Positions 35,176 to 43,197 of a stretch of 64,000 nt of DNA are shown here, piece by piece. Positions within the stretch are counted from its first letter, which is position 1. Each line of letters opens with the position of its first letter. The notes under the pieces are model-generated. The model searched no databases and had not been told where the DNA came from. It saw nothing but the letters and a program-made list of their open reading frames with translations. Made by a program: the position numbers and the translations under genes. Source of the stretch: Chloroflexi bacterium UBA6077 (lineage in GTDB: Bacteria; Chloroflexota; UBA6077); NCBI GenBank assembly GCA_002436065.1, contig DIXP01000099.1, positions 1-64,000 on the forward strand, read 5' to 3'.

Positions 35176-36348
35176 CTACGTTTTCAGGGCATGCGCCGGC
35201 TTCTGCTCTCGTGCGGCCAACAGGAAGGGCGCCCTCACTAGGGCGATGGCCAGGGCCAACCCCCACACAGCCACGAATGTGTGGCTGGACTCCAGTACGT
35301 ACCCGAACAGAGGCCCCGAGAGGGCCGACGCCATCTGTCCGGTGGTGCCCAGCATCGAAACCGCTAGACCCGCGCCGGCCCAGGAGAAGGTCTCCCCCAC
35401 CGTCATCATCAAGACGGGAGAGGTGAAGGCCGAGCCGGTCCCGGCCAAGAAGGCCGTAACCAGCAGCACAGTCGAATCACGGCTGATCAGGAAGACCGCA
35501 ACGCAGAGGATGTGCAAGCAGGCGCCACAGGCAAGCACGGGTAACCGGTTCCCCATCCTGTCCGAGAGGTGCCCCGCCACGGGAGAGAAGATGCACAGTC
35601 CCAGGTTCCAGATGGCGCTGGCCATTCCTGCCTCGACGGCGGAGAAACCCAACTCCAACCGCAAGAAGGTGGGGAGCCACCCCGCGACACAGTACACCAC
35701 CAGCATGCCGAGGAACTGGTAGACCAGGAACGCATGGAATCGCCCTGAGCGGATCAGCGCACGGAAGTCTCCCTGGTCGTGGCCGGACCGTGCCGTGGGC
35801 GTGGGATGCAGGGCGACGAGGACCCCCCCCAGCACCAGCAGCGCGAAGACGGGCAGCATCAGGTAGGCGCGGGATAGATCCATCTGCCCAACCAGATAGG
35901 GCAGGAGGATCAGCGACATCATCTGCCCGACCCCGGCGCCCACCTCCACGAAACCCATCACGGCCCCGCGTCTCTCCCTACTAAAAGCAGTCACTACGTA
36001 GCGGACCGAGGGCACGTACAGCATCGCGCCGGCCATCCCCAGCCCGGCTCGCGACAACAGGGCCAAAGGGTAAGAATCGGACAGGGCGAACATAGCTGAG
36101 GCAATCACGCTGAGAGCGGCACCAGCCGCCACCATCCGCCGACTGTCGAACCGGTCGGCAAGCATGCCCACTGGGATCTGAGAAAGGGAGTAGGCGATCA
36201 GATAGGCCGAGAAGAGGTTGCCAACACCAACGTAGTCCACGGAGAGACGCAGCCGCCACTCCTCGAAGAGCGGGACCGGGGATAGTCGCTGAGCGTTGTG
36301 GAGAGCCAGCAAGCACGCGAGAACGATCACAGTGATCCGGTTGGACAT
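35176..36348 (-). CDS. Major facilitator superfamily transporter
   Basis: This 390-residue membrane protein has 12 predicted helices in two halves. The MFS loop 2-3 motif reads GMLADRFDSRRMVAAGA (about 57-73), and a second copy in the C-half is GHLSDRMGNRLPVLA. Helix 4-5 carries GAMLYVPSVRYVVTAFSRERRGAVMG. No charged membrane residue pattern identifies the substrate. It ends near the palindrome cluster at 34916-35107, opposite the M20 gene, and is followed upstream by the aldo/keto reductase gene with a 67-base gap. Uptake of a nitrate- or organic-anion-type solute is possible, but drug efflux cannot be excluded. Confidence 0.9.
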   Translation of the reverse strand: MSNRITVIVLACLLALHNAQRLSPVPLFEEWRLRLSVDYVGVGNLFSAYLIAYSLSQIPVGMLADRFDSRRMVAAGAALSVIASAMFALSDSYPLALLSRAGLGMAGAMLYVPSVRYVVTAFSRERRGAVMGFVEVGAGVGQMMSLILLPYLVGQMDLSRAYLMLPVFALLVLGGVLVALHPTPTARSGHDQGDFRALIRSGRFHAFLVYQFLGMLVVYCVAGWLPTFLRLELGFSAVEAGMASAIWNLGLCIFSPVAGHLSDRMGNRLPVLACGACLHILCVAVFLISRDSTVLLVTAFLAGTGSAFTSPVLMMTVGETFSWAGAGLAVSMLGTTGQMASALSGPLFGYVLESSHTFVAVWGLALAIALVRAPFLLAAREQKPAHALKT

Positions 36349-36415
36349 TGAGCTACCTTCAGGGAGAGTTCAGCATCGCCATGGCGCTCCTCGCCGTGGC
36401 GATGCTAGAGGAATA

Positions 36416-37351
36416 CTAGATCCTGGCCAACTGCTCCGCTTCGGCCACCTCTTCCGGGGTCAGAACCCACTCGGTCGCCCGGACGTTCTGCTCCACCTGG
36501 GCCGCCGATCGGGCCCCTATAATGACGGTCGAGACCTCAGGATGGGCCAGCAGCCAGGCGATAGCAAGTTCCCCCACGGAGTGGCCACGGGCTGCAGCCC
36601 ACGACTTCAACCGCTCCACCGCCTGAAGTTTGGCCTCGGTCAACCGCTGCCGAACCGTCGCTATATCCGCGGCCCGAGTCCCCTCGGCCGGTGCCTCGCC
36701 AGGGCGATACTTGCCGGTCAGGATTCCCGAAGCCAGAGGGGTATAGGGTATGATCCCGACTCCGCATGCCCGGCACGCCGCCAGCAGATGGGGATCGTCC
36801 AGCCCATCCAGCATGTTCCATCGCGGCTGCATGGAGACCCATGAGGTAAGCCCCTGCCGCTGGCTGATCCCCAGCGCCTGCACCATCTGCCAGGCCGCAT
36901 AGTTAGAGCCCCCAATGTAGCGGACCTTACCCTGGCGCACCAGGTCATCCATGGCCCGAAGGGTTTCCTCCAGGGGCGTCTCGTCGTCGGGCTTGTGGGC
37001 CTGGTACAGGTCGAGATAGTCGGTGCCCAGGCGACGAAGGGACTCCTCCACCGACTCCATGATCCACCGCCGGGACAGGCGACCAACCTTGGGGCCCCGA
37101 CTCACCTCCCAGCCCACCTTGCTGGCCAGAACGACCTCGCCCCTCCTCCCCGCGATGGCCCTGCCGATCAACTCCTCTGACCGGCCGGCGGAGTAGGAAT
37201 CAGCCGTGTCGATGAATAGGATACCCACGTCCAGGGCATGGCGGATTACCGAGATTGCGTCCTCACCCTGCACCGTAGCGCCGAAGGTGTTGCCCCCAAG
37301 GCCAATGGCCGAGACCTTAAGGCCGGATTTACCCAGACGACGCAACTCCAT
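36416..37351 (-). CDS. Aldo/keto reductase
   Basis: This is an NADPH-dependent oxidoreductase of 311 residues starting MELRRLGKSGLKVSAIGLGG (ATG 37351, AGGAGG upstream). Catalytic residues are visible: Asp and Tyr in LFIDTADSYSAGRSEELIG, Lys in VVLASKVGW and His in LYQAHKPDDETP. NADP-binding ends are GIIPYTPLASGILTGKY and EVSTVIIGARSAAQVEQNV. The extended frame back to 37441 lacks family similarity. It belongs to the AKR11/AKR12-like group acting on carbonyls. Substrate not known; it may be co-transcribed with the MFS gene downstream. Confidence 0.92.
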   Translation of the reverse strand: MELRRLGKSGLKVSAIGLGGNTFGATVQGEDAISVIRHALDVGILFIDTADSYSAGRSEELIGRAIAGRRGEVVLASKVGWEVSRGPKVGRLSRRWIMESVEESLRRLGTDYLDLYQAHKPDDETPLEETLRAMDDLVRQGKVRYIGGSNYAAWQMVQALGISQRQGLTSWVSMQPRWNMLDGLDDPHLLAACRACGVGIIPYTPLASGILTGKYRPGEAPAEGTRAADIATVRQRLTEAKLQAVERLKSWAAARGHSVGELAIAWLLAHPEVSTVIIGARSAAQVEQNVRATEWVLTPEEVAEAEQLARI

Positions 37352-37579
37352 TAGTCCCCCCTCCTTTCGACGGTAGCGGCTCCCGCCCTTCTCAGTAGGC
37401 CAATCGGTACAATGCCCCTGCCAGCACCTGCACGTTGACAACGATCTGTTCGAGGAGCGTAGGGTGGATCATAGCACAGGCTAGGGCAAACGCGAACGGC
37501 AGATGGCTTGCCAGAACGGGCTGCAACATCTAGAGTTGTCGGAGTCGCGGACCATCTGCTGATTGGGAGGAGGCGTGCT

Positions 37580-38533
37580 GTGCGCTGGGATGATCTCTTG
37601 GCCATGGAGCGAGTCGTAGAGGAAGTCAACGAATGGAGGCACCGCCCGGCCAACGTCTACAAGCAGGACGGTCTGGCTCTGGTCTCAAGGGTTTCCACGA
37701 AGAAACAGGGAGTGAAGCAGGCTCTGCGGGAGGCGGTGAACCTCATAGGAGGAGTCCGAAAGGCGCTGAATCCTGGGGATCGGGTGCTGCTGAAGGCCAA
37801 CTTCAACAGCGCCGACCCACCTCCCGCATCAACCGACCCTGCTTTCGTAGCCGCGGTGGTCGAACTGCTTCGCGAGGAGGGGATCACCGATCTCACCCTG
37901 GGAGAGCGCTCAGGGTGGCCCTGGATGCCAACGGCGGACGTGATGGAGAAGGCAGGAGTCTTCCAGCTAGCCAAAGAGTTGGACCTGCCGGTCATCAACT
38001 TCGATCCAGGGCCATGGATGGATGTGAAGCTGGACAGCCGGGCGCGGTGGTGGGAGAAGATCGCCTACCCCAAGGCCCTCAAGGAGTTCGACAAAATCGT
38101 CTATCTCCCCTGCCTGAAGACCCACTACCTGGCGGGCTTCACCATGAGCTTGAAGCTGGCCGTTGGACTGACCCATCCTAAGGAGATGGTCTACATGCAT
38201 GCCGACTTTCGAGGGGGGAAGCCCGACGAACCCATGTATCTCAAGATGGTTGAGCTGAACCTGGCTGTGGGACCCGACCTGATCCTGATGGACGGTCGGA
38301 AGTCCTTCGTCACGGAAGGCCCAGCCAAGGGTGAGATGGTAGAGCCAGCTACCGTGATGGCCTCGGGCGACCGCATCGCCCTGGATGTCGAGGGGATCAA
38401 AGTGCTGCAGGCCTATCCCCGCGAGAACCAGCTTCAGAGGCCGGTCTGGGAGATACCCACCATCGTCCGGGCGGTCGAGCTCGGCCTCGGCGCAGGGACC
38501 GAGGCAGAATACAGGGTTGTCGCGGCAGAGTAA
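37580..38533 (+). CDS. DUF362 domain protein
   Basis: The 317-residue protein starts at GTG 37580, six bases after GGAGGAGG. The DUF362 pattern runs through GVRKALNPGDRVLLKANFNS, TDPAFVAAVVELLREEGI, LTLGERSGWPWMPT, IVYLPCLKTHYLAGFTMSLK and PDLILMDGRKSFVTEGP. No 4Fe-4S ferredoxin motif is attached, unlike many family members. The family is uncharacterised; the invariant Lys-Thr-His region and Asp/Gly motifs suggest a metal- or nucleotide-binding enzyme. It is followed by a REP-like hairpin and converges on prs. Confidence 0.85.
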   Translation: MRWDDLLAMERVVEEVNEWRHRPANVYKQDGLALVSRVSTKKQGVKQALREAVNLIGGVRKALNPGDRVLLKANFNSADPPPASTDPAFVAAVVELLREEGITDLTLGERSGWPWMPTADVMEKAGVFQLAKELDLPVINFDPGPWMDVKLDSRARWWEKIAYPKALKEFDKIVYLPCLKTHYLAGFTMSLKLAVGLTHPKEMVYMHADFRGGKPDEPMYLKMVELNLAVGPDLILMDGRKSFVTEGPAKGEMVEPATVMASGDRIALDVEGIKVLQAYPRENQLQRPVWEIPTIVRAVELGLGAGTEAEYRVVAAE

Positions 38534-38560
38534 CTGTACGCCCTCTCCCTATCAGAGATC

Positions 38561-38586
38561 GTGAACGTGCCAGAGGGCACGTTCAC
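38561..38586. repeat. REP-like hairpin, copy 1
   Basis: GTGAACGTGCC (38561-38571) pairs with 38576-38586 around the loop AGAG. The same 26 bases recur with one change at 51444-51469. It sits between the convergent DUF362 and prs genes and may act as a terminator. Confidence 0.7.
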
Positions 38587-38661
38587 GGGGTGGGGACTAC
38601 TTTGGGAGTCGACCAAGCATTCCCTCACCCCAGCCCTCTCCTTCCAGAAGAGGGGCCTCGC

Positions 38662-39606
38662 TTACTGGCCTTGCGGATATAGAGCCTCTATCGATCTGTC
38701 CTCGCTTAGCCGTCGCACCGCCTCGGCCAGCAGTTCGGACACTGAGAGGATGGTCAGCTTCGGAAAGCGCTTCTCCGGCGACACCGGAACGGTATCGGTG
38801 ACCACGACCTCCACTATGGCCGGGTTCTCCATCTTCTGGACAGCATTGTCCACCAGCACCCCATGGGTGGCAACTACGGTGACCTCGGGCCTAGCCCCAG
38901 CCTCTAGCAGTGCTTCCACCGACTTCTCGATCGTGCCCCCGCTCGTTATCATGTCGTCAACGATGATAGGGCGCCTCCCAACCACCTCGCCTATGACTCG
39001 TTGAATCTGCACCTCGCCGCTGTCCAGCCTATCCTTGTGCAGCACCACCAGCGGAATCTCCAACCCCAGCGCGAACTTGTCCCCCAGCTTAGCTCTGCCC
39101 AGGTCGGGAGACACCACCACATGGTCCGGTTGCCGCTTCCGCTTCAGGTACTGGATAAGGATGGGGGCCGCCGGCAGCGCGTCCATGGTTATGCTGAAGA
39201 AGCCCTGCATCGCCGGCGAGTGGACGTCCACCGTCACCACCCGCTGAGCCCCAGCTACCGTCAGCAGATCCGCCACCAACCTCGCCGTGATCGGCTCTCG
39301 GCCGACGGATTTCTTCTCCTGCCGAGCGTACCCGTAATAGGGAATGATAGCCGTGATCCTGCCGGCCGCGGCTCGCCGGCAGGTCTCTATCATCACCAGC
39401 AACTCCATCAGGTTCTGGTCTACCGGAGGACAACTACTCTGGAGTAGGTAGACATCCCGCCCCCGGACGCTCTCCTCCAGACGGACGTGGACCTCACCAT
39501 CGGAGAAGCGCCGCAACAACCGCTTGCCCAGCGGCAGTCCCAGTTGATCCGCAACCGATTGCGCCAACTCCGGATTCGCCGATCCACAGAAGATCCTTGC
39601 ATCCAT
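38662..39606 (-). CDS. prs: Ribose-phosphate pyrophosphokinase
   Basis: This 314-residue housekeeping enzyme makes PRPP from ribose 5-phosphate and ATP for nucleotide, His and Trp synthesis. Class I signatures are FSDGEVHVRLEESVRGRDVY, IIPYYGYARQEKKSVGREPI (ATP/flexible loop), VTVDVHSPAMQGFF (metal site) and the PRPP loop IIVDDMITSGGTIEKSVEAL. Length and motif spacing are normal. It is monocistronic, facing a glycosyltransferase gene across a 300-base gap in which a TATATT sequence on the minus strand (near 39710) could be its -10. Confidence 0.96.
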   Translation of the reverse strand: MDARIFCGSANPELAQSVADQLGLPLGKRLLRRFSDGEVHVRLEESVRGRDVYLLQSSCPPVDQNLMELLVMIETCRRAAAGRITAIIPYYGYARQEKKSVGREPITARLVADLLTVAGAQRVVTVDVHSPAMQGFFSITMDALPAAPILIQYLKRKRQPDHVVVSPDLGRAKLGDKFALGLEIPLVVLHKDRLDSGEVQIQRVIGEVVGRRPIIVDDMITSGGTIEKSVEALLEAGARPEVTVVATHGVLVDNAVQKMENPAIVEVVVTDTVPVSPEKRFPKLTILSVSELLAEAVRRLSEDRSIEALYPQGQ

Positions 39607-39824
39607 TCTGCTCCCCCGTCTCTCCCACTAACCCGGTGACGTCGTCCGCAAAGCAGGCCCCACCATGCCAGAAAACCCAACTCCGACGGTGGCTTCTACG
39701 ACCACAATATACCACATGCCTACTGACGAGCGGCCTGCAGAGAGGCAGTTTTCGTCTTGTCATCGCGCCTCTCTCCATCGCTATCACGCCTTCTCTCAAT
39801 CCCTTTTCCTGGCCGTACTTAGGC

Positions 39825-39853
39825 TTGCATACCACTGCGGCAGGGTCTAGACT
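39825..39853 (+). promoter_or_regulatory. Possible promoter of the glycosyltransferase gene, in the gap 39607-39906
   Basis: TTGCAT (39825-39830), 17 bases and TAGACT (39848-39853) precede the ATG at 39907 by about 54 bases. The rest of the 300-base divergent gap shows no gene. Confidence 0.4.
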
Positions 39854-39906
39854 GTGGTCTTGGGGGATCGCGTGGAGCGCAGACGCGGAGGCTAGGGGTT
39901 TCGTCC

Positions 39907-41250
39907 ATGTACGAAGAGGTGCCGATCGGGAGACGAGGCCTGGGGGAGCATCGCCTCCACGTAGGCGATGAGGTGATTGCCCAGCTTCGCACCCTGGCAG
40001 CACCGCTGCAGGGCGCCCGGCTTCTCAACTTAAGCCTCACACCCTTCGGTACAGTTGTGTCGGACCTGCTACACAGCGTCGTGCCGCTGCTTCGAGACCT
40101 GGGGTTGGACGCTGACTGGCAGGTGGTCCACGCAAGCGGACAGTTCGGGTCCTTCTCAACCTTGATATACGAGGCCCTCTGCGGCCGCCATGTCGACTGG
40201 ACCTCGGGCCATGCGGAGGACTGGTTGCGCTTCAGCCGCGCAACGGCCAAGCCCTTCGACAGCCACTACGACTTCGTCCTCCTGCACGATCCCCAGCTAG
40301 TGGGGATCCCGGCAGCCCTTCCCAACCTTGAGGCCAGGGCCTCTCACTGGGTGTGGCACTGCCATCTCGACCTTCGCAACGCCCGACCCGAGATCTGGGA
40401 GTCGGTCTTGCCTTCCCTGAAGGCGTTCGATCTGTGCGTTTTCTCCGACAGATACTTCGGCCCGCCCTGCATGGAGGGAGTACCGGCCCTGGTTATCCCT
40501 CCATGCATCGATCCCACCACCGCGCGCAACATCGAGTTGCCGGAGTTGACGATCCGCCAACTGCTCGGCCAGCACGGCATCGACCTGGACCGCCCACTGC
40601 TCGTCCAAGCCGGACCGCTCGACTCAGCATTCAATCCATTTGGTGCCATCGACGTCTACCGCCAGACTAAGGCTTCCAGAGGAGACATTCAGTTGGCCCT
40701 GGTGGACACAATGGCCGGGGACTCCATGGAGGCGTGTTCGCGCTTCGAGCGGGTCGCACGGCACGCGGGCAATGACCCCGACATCCACATCCTCGTCAGC
40801 CAGAGAGACGACGCGCAGCTTCTTGTGAACGCCGCCCAGCAAGCAGCCACCGTGGTGCTGCAGCGCTCGGTTCCCGCTGGCTTCGCCCTACCGGTATGGG
40901 AGGCCCAATGGAAGGGCAGACCCGTGGTGGTGGGTGCAGCGGGGGGACTTCCCTCCCAGATTGTGGATGGCGCTACCGGCTACCTGGCCGGACACAACAG
41001 CGGGTTCGTCCAGGCGATCCTCGACCTGGTCGACAACCGGGAGAGAGGAGACCGCCTGGGACGAGCCGGCCACCAACTGGTGCGGGAGCGTCATCTCCTC
41101 ACCAGATTCGTAGCCGACGTACTCCGCCTATTGAGGGCCCTGCGTGCCGCGCCCTCTATGCGGCCAGAGACCCTTCGTCCGCCAGCTTCTGCAGCGCCTC
41201 CAGTACCGGCTCCACCGGTGGAAGCTGGCTCGCCGGGTAGATCTCGATAA
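39907..41250 (+). CDS. Family-4 glycosyltransferase (trehalose-synthase TreT-like)
   Basis: This GT-B fold protein has 447 residues. The N-domain has LSLTPFGTVVSDLLHSVVPLLRDLG, WQVVHASGQFG and DFVLLHDPQLVGIP, the arrangement of TreT-like enzymes where the HDPQ loop contacts substrate. The linker includes WVWHCHLDLRNA and IPPCIDPTTARN. The donor-binding C-domain has SVPAGFALPVWEAQWKGRPVV (E-x7-E-type region) and GGLPSQIVDGATGYL. It would join NDP-glucose and a sugar, perhaps giving trehalose as compatible solute. The Pro/Ala-rich last 30 residues run over the 3' end of the opposite-strand peroxiredoxin gene by 95 bases. Confidence 0.85.
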   Translation: MYEEVPIGRRGLGEHRLHVGDEVIAQLRTLAAPLQGARLLNLSLTPFGTVVSDLLHSVVPLLRDLGLDADWQVVHASGQFGSFSTLIYEALCGRHVDWTSGHAEDWLRFSRATAKPFDSHYDFVLLHDPQLVGIPAALPNLEARASHWVWHCHLDLRNARPEIWESVLPSLKAFDLCVFSDRYFGPPCMEGVPALVIPPCIDPTTARNIELPELTIRQLLGQHGIDLDRPLLVQAGPLDSAFNPFGAIDVYRQTKASRGDIQLALVDTMAGDSMEACSRFERVARHAGNDPDIHILVSQRDDAQLLVNAAQQAATVVLQRSVPAGFALPVWEAQWKGRPVVVGAAGGLPSQIVDGATGYLAGHNSGFVQAILDLVDNRERGDRLGRAGHQLVRERHLLTRFVADVLRLLRALRAAPSMRPETLRPPASAAPPVPAPPVEAGSPGRSR

Positions 41251-41668
41251 ACCGAACCTTCCCATCCGGGTCCACCAGCACCATGGCCCGGTCGGCAATC
41301 CCCTCGGGTCGCAGGAGTCCATACTGAAGGACCACCAGACCATGGGGCCAGAAATCGCCCGCTAGCGGGAAAGTGAGCCCGAGCTGTTCGGACCAGGGGA
41401 CAAGGCTGTCGACGTTGTCCGTGCTCATGCCGATCACCTCGGCACCCATCCGCCGGATATCCTCAATCTTCCGCTCAAACGAGCGGACCTGCAGGGTTCA
41501 AACGGGAGTGAAGGCAGCCCCGTAGAAGGTGAGGATCACCGCCTGCTTGCCCCGGTAGTCGTGTAAACAGATCCGCTTCTTCTGCCGCTTCCCGTTTTCG
41601 ACCACAACGGCCTCCAGGCAGAAGTCCGGCGCCTCGTCACCAACTCTTAGAGCATGGGTTGGACGCAC
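41156..41668 (-). CDS. Selenocysteine-containing peroxiredoxin (UGA at the peroxidatic position)
   Basis: The frame runs from GTG 41668 (AAGGAGG eight bases upstream) to 41156, 170 residues, with one internal TGA at 41498-41500 as codon 57. The context is FYGAAFTPV-[TGA]-T, and in AhpC/TSA peroxiredoxins this exact position is the peroxidatic Cys. After it the protein continues normally (FERKIEDIRRMGAEVIGMST, PEGIADRAMVLVDPDGKVRF). Immediately 3' of the codon is a bacterial SECIS-like stem-loop (41471-41486). Family knowledge: Sec peroxiredoxins (PrxU) are established bacterial selenoproteins with T-P-V-U-T. It reduces H2O2 and organic peroxides in the cytoplasm. Annotation pipelines would split it into two ORFs. 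No resolving Cys follows, so an external thiol partner is likely. Confidence 0.88.
41471..41486 (-). promoter_or_regulatory. Bacterial SECIS-like stem-loop after the Sec codon
   Basis: On the mRNA, CCGCUC and GAGCGG form a six-pair stem (seven with the next U-A) around the four-base loop GUUU. The first loop base, G, lies 18 bases after the UGA. Bacterial SECIS elements have a short apical stem-loop with a G, often GU, at that spacing, inside the coding sequence. Confidence 0.75.
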
Positions 41669-41778
41669 AGTGTTCACCTCCTTGCGCCAGCTTGACCCGG
41701 GCCCTCCACATCGAGGGCAACCATAACCGTAGTCGAGTCTGGACGGCATATTCCATTCCCAACTGGGAAAGGGGGTCC

Positions 41779-41811
41779 GGGAGGGCGAGGCGGCATAGGC
41801 CTCGCCCTCCC
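41779..41811. terminator. 13-bp hairpin terminator between the small membrane gene and the peroxiredoxin gene
   Basis: Bases 41779-41791 pair perfectly with 41799-41811 around a 7-base loop, 18 bases after the stop of the gene at 41829. No long U-tract follows. The peroxiredoxin ribosome site begins about 100 bases further on. Confidence 0.65.
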
Positions 41812-41828
41812 CGTTCCGCCCCGGCTTG

Positions 41829-42068
41829 TCAGTCTTCCCAGGTGATCTCTTGCGGTCCGCCCAGGCTGGCCAGCACAAACCCCAGCAGGGAACCCGCGAG
41901 GGTCCCCACCAGCAGTGATAGCCAGGGGTGACCCCTACCGACCTGCCGCCAATCGGTGGCGGATCGGTATCGCTGCTGTAGCTGCCCCTTCAGGCGGTCC
42001 ACATCGTCGGCGACCTCTTCGCGCTTCTCGACAACGTTTCTCTTTAGAGCGTCCTGTCTCGCAGCCAC
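41829..42068 (-). CDS. Small membrane protein (DUF3618/YtxH-like)
   Basis: The 79-residue protein has an N-terminal charged helical part (RQDALKRNVVEKREEVADDVDRLKGQLQQRY), able to form a coiled coil. One transmembrane helix follows (HPWLSLLVGTLAGSLLGFVLASLGG). This layout is shared by DUF3618 and YtxH/ElaB-like envelope proteins. It overlaps the 3' end of the holin-like gene by 25 bases, so the two are translationally coupled and probably act together at the membrane, perhaps in stress. Exact function unknown. Confidence 0.75.
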   Translation of the reverse strand: MAARQDALKRNVVEKREEVADDVDRLKGQLQQRYRSATDWRQVGRGHPWLSLLVGTLAGSLLGFVLASLGGPQEITWED

Positions 42069-42526
42069 TCCGCGTCCTCCCTCACCGAATTGATGGTCTG
42101 CCGCGGCACGGGGTTGACAGACCTCAGCCTGTTCCAGCCTATCACGCTGCCGATGATGCCCACGATCAACACTACCCCTCCGACCAGAAGTGCAGCCCCA
42201 CCGAGAGTCAGCGCGCTCGCAAGAGCGAAGACGACGGCCAGCAGAAGGAAGGTGACGCCAAGGAAGACGGCGGTCCCTCCCACCGTCAGCCAGACCGTCG
42301 CCGACACTAGGCCGCTCAAGTCGGACGTAATCTCCTGCCGGGCCATCTGCAGCTCCGTCCGCAGCAGGTCACCCACGTCCGAGATCAACTCCTGAGCTGT
42401 ATCCCGGAGAGATCCTTCGCTCGGGGTTTCGCGAACCGGGGTCCCACTAACCAGGCGGGGCCCCTTCTCCTGCTCCGAGCGAACAGGCTCATCCCCTTCC
42501 TCGTGAACCCGTCTAACTTCAGCCAT
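42044..42526 (-). CDS. Phage-holin-superfamily 6 (DUF1469/YqjE-like) membrane protein
   Basis: The 160-residue protein starts at ATG 42526 after AGGAGG. An acidic N-terminal half ends in the amphipathic helix SEGSLRDTAQELISDVGDLLRTELQMARQEI. Two hydrophobic helices follow: SGLVSATVWLTVGGTAVFLGV and ALASALTLGGAALLVGGVVLI. That is the pattern of the YqjE/holin_3_6 family, which in spite of the name is a chromosomal envelope protein family. It is co-transcribed with the small coiled-coil protein at 41829. A 17-base palindrome (42548-42564) sits just upstream. Confidence 0.82.
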   Translation of the reverse strand: MAEVRRVHEEGDEPVRSEQEKGPRLVSGTPVRETPSEGSLRDTAQELISDVGDLLRTELQMARQEITSDLSGLVSATVWLTVGGTAVFLGVTFLLLAVVFALASALTLGGAALLVGGVVLIVGIIGSVIGWNRLRSVNPVPRQTINSVREDAEWLRDRTL

Positions 42527-42547
42527 TCTAGTCCTCCTGTGCACTCA

Positions 42548-42564
42548 TCACAGTCGAACTGTGA
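42548..42564. promoter_or_regulatory. 17-base perfect palindrome upstream of the holin-like gene
   Basis: TCACAGT-CGA-ACTGTGA lies 12 bases before the AGGAGG site of the gene ending at 42526. Its seven-base arms and position suit a repressor operator or a leader hairpin. The rest of the divergent gap to 42756 shows no gene. Confidence 0.5.
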
Positions 42565-42756
42565 AGACAAGGGCGCTCTCGGCATCTCGGGCCGGGTCTT
42601 TCGTCCGGCCGATGGTAAGCCGGGAGTCCGGTCTCCAGTAGCAAGAGCCGGTCCCAGCGCCCAGCCGCAAGACGCCTTCGGTATGAAAGTTGCGAAACAA
42701 CCATTTAGTAGGCCATCGACGCGGCTTGTCTCCCCAGCATCTCTATCGGGAGAGTG

Positions 42757-43197
42757 ATGAGCGTGCTATCCCACAAGCCATTCTGCCGTCTTGGTTCTCG
42801 CACAATACTGCCCACTATGGCAGTCCTTCTGATAGCCGTGGTTCCCCTCCTCGGCCAGGTGGGTTGCCGTGGGGCAGCTGCGAACGCGAGCAGCGCGAGC
42901 ATCCAGATAGAGGTGGTCTCGGAGAAGGAGGTCGGCCCTGCGACCATCGAGGTGGCCTTGCGGTCTGCGCAGGGAAGCCCTGTGGATGGCGCCAGGGTGT
43001 CGGTGCGAGGGGATATGAATCATGCCGGCATGAAGCCGGTGATCTCCGAAGCCAGGGATTTGGGAGGCGGCCTGTATCGGACTGAGGACTTTCGTTTTAC
43101 GATGGGTGGGGACTGGATCATCACAGCTGAGGTGACCCTACCAGACGGCAAGAAGCTGGAGCACACCATCGACGTCTCCAGCGTGCGGAGCCGATAG
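42757..43197 (+). CDS. FixH/YtkA-like lipoprotein
   Basis: This 146-residue exported lipoprotein has an N-terminal hydrophobic stretch (ILPTMAVLLIAVVPLLGQVGC) ending in a lipobox-like VGC, then an Ala/Ser linker. A beta-sandwich domain follows: TIEVALRSAQGSPVDGARVSVRGDMNHAGMKP, GGGLYRTEDFRFTMGGDWIITAEVTLPDG. The Asp-Met-x-His-x-x-Met region is the feature of YtkA/FixH domains that are thought to bind copper. Its stop overlaps the GTG of the next gene (TAGTG). It opens a five-gene operon for copper/oxidase assembly. Direct copper binding is inferred. Confidence 0.82.
   Translation: MSVLSHKPFCRLGSRTILPTMAVLLIAVVPLLGQVGCRGAAANASSASIQIEVVSEKEVGPATIEVALRSAQGSPVDGARVSVRGDMNHAGMKPVISEARDLGGGLYRTEDFRFTMGGDWIITAEVTLPDGKKLEHTIDVSSVRSR

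Noticed and set aside
37435..37465. Promoter TTGACA near 37435 for the DUF362 gene
   Set aside because: The only -10-like sequences lie at poor spacing (19 bases, TAGGGT), so support is too weak to list.
41669..41749. N-terminal zinc-ribbon extension (CPRCGG) for the peroxiredoxin from an upstream ATG at 41749
   Set aside because: A full AAGGAGG ribosome site lies inside this stretch just before GTG 41668, and peroxiredoxins start at about that point.
42044..42526. Prophage remnant, from the holin-like name
   Set aside because: The family is a common chromosomal envelope protein, and no other phage gene is nearby.
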